From Phoronis ovalis (lineage: Eukaryota > Phoronida > Phoronidae), in contig JAOXYB010049591.1 in the NCBI GenBank assembly GCA_028565635.1, positions 1 to 11,872 of the forward strand: a DNA stretch of 11,872 nucleotides, in the 5' to 3' direction. The notes below the pieces were generated by a model. It saw only the letters and a program-made list of their open reading frames with translations. It did not search any database and was not told the DNA's origin. Numbering within the stretch: the stretch's first letter is position 1; each line of letters starts with the position of its first letter. Position numbers and translations under genes: made by a program. Positions 1 to 7,000 of the stretch are shown here, piece after piece.

Positions 1-160
1 ACAAAGAAAAGGGTACATACGCCGACGCCGCATGCAGTACGGCTATATGCCCTTTCACTATTACATAGTGATGGGCATAAAAATATTCTCAGATTTACCA
101 CGCTTGTAACACGTAACAATTCGTGTTTAAGATTTGGGAAAAATCTGAAATGAACATCAT

Positions 161-265
161 TCAATCCTTGTTACTTTTCACAACATTGGCAATTGCTTGA
201 AATTTGTCACAGTTATTTGAATTACCATCAATATGAGAAGCTGTGTTCGTAATTGCACAGAATAA
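161..265 (-). CDS. Possible PRR11 terminal exon (weak)
   Basis: After an acceptor-like tattcag (AG at 267-266), 34 codons stay open to TGA at 163-161 (LFCAITNTASH ... ANVVKSNKD). It would join in phase 0 only if the weaker donor AAA|GTGTAA (GT at 481) is used. There is no convincing match to the human C-terminus, so this is a candidate only. Confidence 0.15.
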   Translation of the reverse strand, partial: LFCAITNTASHIDGNSNNCDKFQAIANVVKSNKD

Positions 266-475
266 CTGAATACCTTTGTAACAAATCTTAAAAGATTAAG
301 CAATTTTCCCACAAACTGTACCTGAATAGGAATAGACAAATTTAGTGCTTCATTCATCTGATATCAAATGAAGTTGAAGTATGCATTAACCTAAGCTTGG
401 CAGTGCTACATATTAACAAAATGATCATGCTAGGAATAAACAGGAATAATTGTAAAGTAAAATTCTACAATTGGC

Positions 476-586
476 TTACACTTTCATGGCTTCTCGAACT
501 ATAGGATCATCTATTTCTTCTGAACATGCTCTTTTTAACTTGACCCTTCTGAGTGCAGATAATGTGACCACAGGGTGTACATTTTC
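476..586 (-). CDS. PRR11: PRR11 exon with second VKLK repeat (last or next-to-last)
   Basis: The acceptor is cattttgtag. It encodes ENVHPVVTLSALRRVKLKRA then CSEEIDDPIVREAMK, matching human NPLVTVSDLQHVTLK and, further on, LTPVMTQALRRKFQ. The frame meets TAA at 478-476 (end MKV), but that stop lies inside a good donor (AAAGT|GTAAGC, GT at 479). Human PRR11 continues with RRKFQ at this point and no AATAAA is seen on the minus strand to the left. The true end is therefore probably another exon, either within 1-475 or beyond the window. Confidence 0.82.
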   Translation of the reverse strand, partial: ENVHPVVTLSALRRVKLKRACSEEIDDPIVREAMKV

Positions 587-3405
587 CTACAAAATGTGAA
601 TAGAAACCCATAGAAGAATTAGACTCACGATCATAGCTATATTAATGTGTAACTGGTTTACTTAGAACTGTCCACTAAACAGTGAGCACAGTTTGGCTGA
701 TACTTTTAATACAGATAGACATGTCTGTAAAAACAGCTATGGTGAACAGGGAATAACCACCAATTAATATTGCAGTATTGTGGTTTTACACAGTGCATCT
801 AATGTTAGGGTAGTAGCAGTGATAACTACTGAATTTGAAACAACCTGTTAAATACTCAGTCACTAGTTGCAGATACAAACAACTACTTAGTTCTCCTTAT
901 ACTTTTTTTTGTACAATTGACATAAAACATGATTTCATGAACACACAGTATATAAAAAGTAATGGGCTTATAACATCATCTTGTTGTACAACCGTAAGTC
1001 GAGTATGACATTACAAACCTTATTGGCTCTGAGAGGTTTCGTTCCACGCTTTGAAGTATCTACTTTCTTCAGTTTCACGGTCTGCAAGTCTTTAAGGGAT
1101 ATAGCAGGCCTCTCATCCTTGGCTTTTTTTGTGTTCTAGAAAAAAATCCACAGTAATACTAATTACATAGGATCTCAGCAGCTGTCTTCTAAAGTACCTA
1201 GCTTTCACTGTTACTTGCAGCAATTTCTATTGTTACTGTTGCCAGCAATATAAAGATAAATCCATTGATCATAATATCAATGAGTAGCTGTATATTACTG
1301 TAACTTGCCTGGAACGTGAAGAATTTAAAACTAATTTTAGTACTTTCTTTGATATCTACCTGGAGTCCTTTGCGTTTTATCACAATTTTGGTTGGTGGTT
1401 TAACAGCAGGTGGAGGAGGAGGAGGAGGTGGTGCGGGTAATCTCATTCCTGGTGGTGGGGGTGGTGTTATATTTTGAAGCCTAGATGGTTGAGCTGAATC
1501 TTGCATGTAGTTGCAGGTGCATTTAGAAGTGGACGGTGAAAGAGCATTGCCGTGTCTCTGTATCTCTATCATCTCCTGAAATAGGACATTTTATAGTTAT
1601 AATACATTTAATTTATTGTGAGAAGCATATGGCGGCCTTTTAGTACCATGTACCTGTTTTTTTTTGATATTACATTAAATTTCTCTTTTCCACAAAATTA
1701 CCACTATTTCTATCCCAACGTATATATTTTTGGTTCCAAAATCAAAGCAAAACTGAACGTAAAATATAGGGAACATGTATGATAATGGTATACTAAGAGA
1801 GTCCTGAAATGGCATGGATAGTTTATAACTAATACACGACCATGTAAATTTCAGACAATTGATGACACATACTTTAAAAAACATAAAACAGTGAAGGGTT
1901 TGTTTGACAAATCGTGTACAGACTAGGTAGGTAATAAATGAATGTGAGCTGAACTTCAAAATTTGATAAATTCTCAACAATGTCTTTCTTTTTTGTCCTT
2001 TCAAATGTTATGTGTAAACTAGACTAAATATAAACAAAAGGTAACATTTTTGACCTACCTTGTCTTTTTTAAGTTTTTCTAATTCATTTTCCACTTCTTT
2101 TAATTTTTGCAAGGCCACATCAAGTTCTTGTTTGTAATTATCTCTTTTGAAGAAGCCTGACACACTCTACAAAAATGAATTGTATACAAAATGTGGGAAT
2201 GACAAAAAGCTATGCAAGTAAACAACAGAGGGACATATTTTATCCTTTGTTTTGTCCTTTGTACTGAAGTAGTTCAGGTATAAAGTACAATAACAGCACA
2301 ATGGGTTCTAATGATTCTAATGCACCCTTTATATATGGAAAAGTTACATTTCAGAGATACCTTGACTGTGATTGGCTTATAACACATAAATCGTCAATCC
2401 ATAGCCCAACAATTATTAAGAACATAGGCAATAAACTGTGCAAGATTGTGAAAGATTTTTTGAAATTTTACGAGGCACTGCAAGTTTAATTTTTTTACAC
2501 GAAAGCAAATTTCTTCATGTTACCAAAGCATATGATAACCATTCTCAATATTCCTTTTTTTTGCAGTCTGTGTGAGTAGGGTAACATATTTTCACTTACA
2601 GATAATATACTACCACAGCACCATTTTGTCAGGCCTGAAAGACTTGGTATTGATAAGCTTCTAGCTTGAATCCAATTTGTGGAATCTATCCCAGATTCCA
2701 TTGCCGCATTGTCATCTTCTGTCACACTCATATCCAATGTGACATTTGAACCATGGTTGGAACTGCTATCCAGTTCATGGTACCTACTATAAATTAAATA
2801 GAAAAAGAAACATATAGAGTGCTGATTCTTATTCATTTTTAAATAAAGACATATAATGAAATATATAATCAACGGCAAGACCCTACCCGTGATTCTCTCC
2901 AACAGCAAGTTATGTGTGAAGATTGCTCTCATCCCATCGATAGGTTAATGTCAGATTCTTTGATTCTCTCTTCAACTAAACTATTATCAGAAAAAGCTGA
3001 TCACATAGTGTAGTAATGTTAATAAGATAGCGCCTGGGAACTGGACATCTTGTCGAAAAGGCAATCAACTTGCATGGTTTTATAACCAACGTTAATTCAG
3101 TTTCAGAAATACATAAGAAGCAACGGAGATAATGAAATATTACTAATTAATTAACTTAATTAATGTTTTCTTTCACACACACACACACAGAGTTTTACGA
3201 TACCTCATCAACCTGCTACATTTGCAAGCAATATTGAAATTGAAAACGAACACCTACTAATTATATTTATTATACACGTTTTGCATCCTTTTCAGTTTTC
3301 GTTTTTTCCTGATCCTCTGGATTTTTAATCTTCGTAATCTCTTTGCCTTTGTCATTTGTTACTACTTGCTGAAACCTTTTCTTGTCATTCATGGATAGAT
3401 GCAGG
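476..3405 (-). CDS. PRR11: PRR11-like proline-rich protein, spliced gene (overall entry)
   Basis: Spliced minus-strand gene read right to left through exons 3405-3276, 2783-2600, 2166-2059, 1575-1360, 1135-1019 and 586-476. Exons 3 to 7 join with matching phases. In order the product has a basic N-terminus, a block with SGIDSTNWIQ and LTKWCCGS that matches the human PRR11 SSID...AIKLW block, a coiled coil, a double polyproline run, and two repeats (ISLKDLQTVKLKK, VTLSALRRVKLKR) that match human PRR11 repeats ITVKDLLTVKLKK and PLVTVSDLQHVTLK. Known of the family: human PRR11 is a cell-cycle-regulated protein linked to S-G2/M progression, chromatin condensation and ARP2/3-dependent actin assembly. 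The predicted length is about 285-290 residues against about 360 in human. Two points are unresolved: the phase of the first coding exon, and whether the protein ends at 476 or continues left. The divergent partner is SKA2, as in human. Confidence 0.87.
587..1018 (-). other. PRR11 intron
   Basis: 432 bases, AT-rich, GTTTGT at its 5' end and ttttgtag at its 3' end. I see no gene, RNA gene or element in it. Confidence 0.8.
1019..1135 (-). CDS. PRR11: PRR11 exon with first VKLKK repeat
   Basis: 117 bases, phase 0 at both ends, acceptor ttttttctag and donor AAG|GTTTGT. It encodes a Lys-rich start (NTKKAKDERPA), the motif ISLKDLQTVKLKKV, and TSKRGTKPLRANK. The motif is close to human PRR11 ITVKDLLTVKLKKT and is the best evidence for the gene assignment. 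Confidence 0.9.
1360..1575 (-). CDS. PRR11: PRR11 polyproline exon
   Basis: 216 bases, phase 0 at both ends, acceptor cctatttcag and donor CAG|GTAGAT. It opens with EMIEIQRHGN, carries a Cys pair (KCTCNYM), and then two proline runs of five and eight residues separated by GMRLPA, followed by a basic segment (KIVIKRKGLQ). Such proline runs are typical ligands of profilin, EVH1 and SH3 domains. The open frame continues past the donor into intron, so an ORF finder would overextend the 3' end to 1198. Confidence 0.9.
1408..1469 (-). repeat. Proline-codon repeat in PRR11 exon
   Basis: Imperfect CCN trinucleotide repeat (GGA/GGT/GGG on the plus strand) encoding the two polyproline runs. Codon choice varies (CCA, CCC, CCT), which argues that the protein run is selected and not a recent pure microsatellite. 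Confidence 0.85.
1576..2058 (-). other. PRR11 intron
   Basis: 483 bases between the coiled-coil and polyproline exons. A 109-codon open frame inside (2004-1675) is low-complexity, hydrophobic and Cys/Phe-rich, with no conserved pattern; I take it as chance. Confidence 0.8.
2059..2166 (-). CDS. PRR11: PRR11 coiled-coil exon
   Basis: 108 bases, phase 0 at both ends, acceptor ttttgtag and donor AAG|GTAGGT. It encodes SVSGFFKRDNY followed by a Lys/Glu-rich heptad stretch (ELDVALQKLKEVENELEKL, then KKDK), a clear coiled coil. It corresponds in order to the human PRR11 helix containing LYSVKQQFCILESKL. Confidence 0.88.
2167..2599 (-). other. PRR11 intron
   Basis: 433 bases, strong donor GTAAGTG and acceptor ttttgtag. 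Open frames on either strand here are short and have no recognisable content. Confidence 0.8.
2600..2783 (-). CDS. PRR11: PRR11 exon with Trp-containing conserved block
   Basis: The acceptor has a clear pyrimidine tract ending tttatagtag, and the donor is TCT|GTAAGTG, a very good match to consensus. The exon is 184 bases, entered in phase 2 and left in phase 0. It encodes an acidic/Ser-rich lead (YHELDSSSN, VTEDDNAAMES) and then a block with SGIDSTNW, ARSLSIPSLSGLTKW and CCGSI. That block follows the order and spacing of the human PRR11 block with SSID, SWNFNFPN, AIKLW and WSIYSW. This part of human PRR11 is N-terminal to the coiled coil, as here. Confidence 0.85.
3174..3189 (+). repeat. (CA)8 microsatellite
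   Basis: Eight CA units (GT units on the PRR11 sense strand) in the intron, just downstream of the candidate microexon donor. GU tracts next to donors can bind splicing regulators, but nothing here shows that they do. Confidence 0.9.
3199..3215 (-). CDS. PRR11: Tentative 17-base PRR11 microexon
   Basis: Flanked by tgcaaatgtag (acceptor) and GTAAAA (donor), this piece encodes QVDEV plus two bases. It enters in phase 0 and leaves in phase 2, which is exactly what is needed to join the exon ending at 3276 to the exon starting at 2783. The intron on its 5' side would be only 60 bases and the donor is not strong. A (GT)8 tract lies just downstream of the donor on the transcribed strand. The proposal rests on phase arithmetic alone. 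Confidence 0.25.
3276..3405 (-). CDS. PRR11: PRR11 first coding exon (5' part untranslated)
   Basis: A plausible acceptor (ttttacgtag) ends at 3406. The ATG at 3392-3390 opens 39 very basic codons (MNDKKRFQQVV ... KDAKR), similar in character to the basic N-terminus of human PRR11. The start context is weak, with T at -3 and A at +4. Candidate donors are GTATAA at 3275 (phase 0) or GTGTAT at 3277 (phase 1); in-frame TAA codons follow at once. Neither donor fits the phase-2 start of the next exon at 2783, so a small exon may lie between, or the weak internal donor AAAAG|GTTTCA (phase 2) may be used. A non-coding first exon may end at a strong donor (A|GTAAGT, GT at 3905-3904). Confidence 0.5.
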
Positions 3406-3985
3406 CTACGTAAAAATCACAATCACAACCAGATTTTAACATCGTCTCATGACGCAGATGGGAATATCTAAATCGACCCACACAAATTATATTTCTCCTG
3501 TCGGATTAAAACTTGTTCTGTGGGTTTATTTTTGTACAACACTACTAGCTCCAGAATGTCATAGGCTGGCTACAATAACTGGCTATAATAAGCGTATTAA
3601 TTGACAGTGTGATCCTAGAATATATAAATATATCCTAGTGTGATCTAATAAATATGTAAACTAAAACAGTAAGTTCAAAACCATAAAATTATATTTATAA
3701 ATCGATATGAACGGTTATGAACCGAGGGAGGCCCGGCGATCGAGGGTGTGGTGAGAATCAACTGTATTAATAATATTAATAAACCTTCTAAACGTTACAA
3801 AATCTACTACGGTACTACGCTAATCTTTGTTAGGAATACGTGTATCAATCTGTATTCTTTCGTTTGGTCTAGAAAGATCTACCACTTGTGCATTCGTCCA
3901 CTTACTTGCTAGTAGATTCCAGAGGTTCATTGACATGTATACACCCATCCAAAACACAGTTAAATTTCGCTCTAGATAATAAGAA
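3406..3985. other. PRR11 5' region: probable untranslated first exon and first intron
   Basis: The minus strand has a consensus donor A|GTAAGT at 3906/3905, which could close an untranslated PRR11 exon starting near the CCAAT boxes. Its intron would run to 3406. The nine-base string AGTGTGATC occurs twice (3606-3614 and 3637-3645) around a TATATAAATATAT core, and a short GC-richer patch lies at 3706-3750. A 66-codon minus frame (4020-3820) overlaps the promoter and I do not call it a gene. Confidence 0.5.
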
Positions 3986-3990
3986 CCAAT
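3986..3990 (+). promoter_or_regulatory. CCAAT box 1 (NF-Y)
   Basis: The context AACCAATCA fits the NF-Y consensus RRCCAATSR at every position. Confidence 0.7.
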
Positions 3991-4016
3991 CAAATTTCTC
4001 GGCACAAATATGTTGT

Positions 4017-4021
4017 CCAAT
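4017..4021 (+). promoter_or_regulatory. CCAAT box 2 (NF-Y)
   Basis: The context GTCCAATAA has the CCAAT core with weaker flanks. It lies 31 bases from box 1 and in the same orientation, a spacing of about three helical turns that is typical of paired NF-Y sites in mitotic gene promoters. Confidence 0.55.
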
Positions 4022-4039
4022 AAGAAACGAAGCTTTCAT

Positions 4040-4048
4040 CCGGAAGTG
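4040..4048 (+). promoter_or_regulatory. ETS-family binding site
   Basis: CCGGAAGTG is the consensus of GABP/ELK-type ETS factors. It lies 11 bases before the SKA2 ATG, a usual position near start sites of housekeeping and cell-cycle promoters. Confidence 0.6.
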
Positions 4049-4058
4049 AAAATTCAAG

Positions 4059-4091
4059 ATGGAGGCGACTGTTGATAAATTAGAGGCAATG
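4059..4091 (+). CDS. SKA2: SKA2 exon 1
   Basis: Encodes MEATVDKLEAM, with the start fixed by the match to human MEAEVDKLELM. The donor is ATG|GTAAGA, phase 0. It lies 11 bases after the ETS site, so the 5' untranslated region is probably very short. Confidence 0.93.
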
Positions 4092-7000
4092 GTAAGAAAT
4101 TATTGATATTAGGAATCCTACGCAGTGGAATCTTTTCTTTGGGACATGTCAGAATATCAATTCATGTAAATTAATGTTAACTGCTTTATTATTTGTTCTG
4201 TTTGGATACGAAAACGCGTGAAATCATATAAAATCATGTTAGATATTCATTTAGTGTCACTATTAAAGTATTAAACTGTAATCTGTATATATTCATAAGT
4301 TATCTGTATTTAGCTAGCACTTTATTTATTTTTAGTACTATTGTAATTAACTTTGTATGAACTTTTATAGTTTGAAATAAAGCAATATCATAATGTTTAC
4401 GTTCTTTTTCACTGTGCAGTTCCTTTTTTGCCAGTGACCTTTGCCAAATGAACTTTGAAACTTTGAACTTAGGTTGAAAGCTTGCTAAAAACTTGGTGGC
4501 TGTAAATACCCTTACACCATGGTAAAATTTGCATTCCAAAAATATACCCATACTTAAAATTTTATTTGCAAGCCCCATGGTAAAGGAATCCTAGAAATAT
4601 TTTAATTAAAAGCTTTGATGCAGTTTCGATTGTTTTTTTACTTACATCAATTTTTGTACTTCTCAAGAACAAAATAAGATATTTGAGTGACCTTCCGGAT
4701 AGTGTGACTACTGCGGACTCAGTTTGGACTTTTGAGAACAGAGTAACGACCCTTATATGCATTAAATCGCACTATTGATAGGATTCAACTGCACATCACT
4801 TGATGTGATGCAGAACTTTCTATTTACAGCTTTATCAAGTACATATACAAGACAAGACTTCCTATGGCAAAAATAGTAAACAAGCCACTGGAAATGTGCA
4901 GCCAAAAATGCAGCACCCAGCAGGAAATAATAATTTATTTATGTATACCCCATGCTTAACATTTATTTGCAAAAAGTACACCTCGTTTGTAAAAAGCGTT
5001 AAATAAACATGAAAAGGATACCCCATAGTAAAAGTGGAGTCTGAAAAAGGGGGAGTCCACGAGGTGGCACATGCATACAGTTGGGAATGGCAGTATTCCA
5101 CCGCATTCTGCATCGTTAAAGAAGGAGTATTGAAGACAATATTTCTTGGTCAGTTGGGAAAATCTGGTGTTATGTCATGTCCTATGGTACAGGTGTCCAA
5201 AGAGGGATAGGTTTAATAGGAAGCAACCAATTGGAATAGCAATGTTGCTGTTCACTGGCTAGCAAAACTCTTGTAGAACACTGTGAGTTATTATTATTCA
5301 TGGAGTCGAACAGTTTAGTAGTTATTAGTGTGTCACCAAGAAGCTAAATTACTAGTTCATGTTCCGCACAATTAATAAACATATCTTTAAATTTCAGTTC
5401 CAAAAAGCTGAGTCCGATATCAATTACATTTCTAGGAAGTTGGATTCAGAATTTTCAAACACACAAGATGAACAGGTATAATATAATCATGGAATACCTG
5501 TAAAAGTAATCTTTTTACTGGTTTAAAGCTAAGCAATTTAATACAAACTAGAAATGGACCTCGCGATTCTCGCGGGTATAGTCCTCATATAGATATGCCT
5601 CTTTGTTCTCATATAGATGAGGAATTATGGCTCAGAATTAGTGTCTCGATTAAATGCTAGGAACCACAACTGAGAAGGCATTTAACATGCAGCTAAGCAG
5701 CGGGCACGTCGCAGTAAACATTTCTGAAGATAAGTACGTAAGTAATCTACTGGATATGGTTACACACAAGATAGTGGCACACGCAATGTACTATCAGTGA
5801 GAAAACTCCATTCCTTTTGTTTAGTAGTATAGATTATTTTTAACTTCCGTCAGTGAGTCTTACGTAGTGAGTCATTTATCTGTCGAGTGATACATTAATG
5901 AATATTGTTAATTTTTCTCTTTGAATAGGTTGAACTTGTAAGTATCAAAGATTTCCTAAAAAGTTTGTTTTTCAACGTTATTTTTAGCTTAACCCAAACA
6001 AAACTCTCCAGAAAATTGGTGAAATTAAAAAAGAATATGGTGAATTAGTGAAAGAAGCTCAAGCAATACAGGAAGCACAAAAGGTTATATTTATAAAATC
6101 ATCTCACACCAGTGTATTTATACATTAAATAACACTGCATAAACGACATATAAATTATTAACATTTTTTACACAACTGTGGACCTTACATAAATTTGATC
6201 ATTGGTCCTGGAGTACGTATAGAATATTTGAGAAAAACACAAAGATATACAATTAGAAGTAGAAATGCTATTTTCTTGCAATGATGTTGAGTGTTTGTGC
6301 GCAACTTTTGATATTTGAGCTTCTATTCAGTTGAAAAGTTAATCCTTTTGATTTATCATGATTAAACAATGCAAATTTGTAGGAAGCTGCAGAATTCTTC
6401 AAGACACAGTTATTAACGGTCTGTCAAGCAGTGCAGAACTTAGAAAACCAGTCGGGAATGGATGTAAGTGGCATGTAGTACAAACAGCATACAAATGCTC
6501 TACATTGAATCAAACATGATAAGGAAACATTGATCTTTACAGTATGAAGCCTCCAACCATGGAGTAGTGCTGCTGAATCACCCATTCATCCCTGTCTTGA
6601 CAAGTTACATGTTAACTTTACCCTTTACATCGTAGGGAAATACAAGTATCTTTGTACATGAATGGCTAAGTAAATGAAACCATGAAGGGACTTAGTTTAT
6701 ATTCTAATATAAAAATATACAAATAAGGATATTGAGCACATCTAACATTTTTTCTAGTTTGCTGAATGTACCACATAACTGCTCCTGTATAAAATACTAA
6801 TTGTAGGAAGCAGAAAAAACTGAAGAATTACTAAAATTAGAGGAGTTACTAGGTATACCACTGCAGTCCAAGCAAAGTGATACTGGTGGTGCTTCATCAT
6901 CTACCAGTGCTGCTAATGATGTATCAGAAGACACAGTAACCTTATCTCAACCCACTGTACTTAAACAGGTGGATACAGTGCAGCCATTGGAACAAGTAAA

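Larger units (their letters stand above)
2784..3275 (-). other. PRR11 intronic stretch with candidate microexon and CA repeat
   Basis: About 490 bases containing the possible 17-base microexon and a short CA repeat. A minus-strand frame through 2932-2784 is open but is not in a phase that joins the neighbouring exons. Confidence 0.6.
3986..4058. promoter_or_regulatory. Bidirectional PRR11/SKA2 promoter
   Basis: Within 73 bases upstream of the SKA2 ATG lie two CCAAT boxes and an ETS site, and there is no TATA box at a fitting distance. Known: the human PRR11-SKA2 pair is reported to share a bidirectional, NF-Y-dependent promoter. Inference: the same logic works here, with SKA2 starting very close to its ATG and PRR11 starting to the left of the CCAAT boxes. 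Confidence 0.7.

Noticed and set aside
1675-2004. 109-codon minus-strand open frame
   Set aside because: It lies fully inside a PRR11 intron with good splice signals, is low-complexity and Cys/Phe-rich, and has no family pattern.
2301-2489. 62-codon plus-strand open frame
   Set aside because: Inside a PRR11 intron on the opposite strand, with no recognisable content.
2868-2932. Possible PRR11 exon between a donor-like GTAGGG and the ATG at 2932
   Set aside because: Its phase cannot join the exon at 2783 without an early stop, and no acceptor lies in frame before it.
3820-4020. 66-codon minus-strand open frame starting in the promoter
   Set aside because: It covers CCAAT box 1 and a strong donor; more likely untranslated PRR11 leader and intron. 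It could act as an upstream frame, but nothing shows it.
4862-5113. 83-codon minus-strand open frame
   Set aside because: It overlaps the short repeat copies in the intron and has no recognisable content or splice context.
4092-5397. Intronic microRNA like vertebrate MIR301A/MIR454 in SKA2 intron 1
   Set aside because: No AGTGCAA seed with a pairing arm was found on either strand of this intron.
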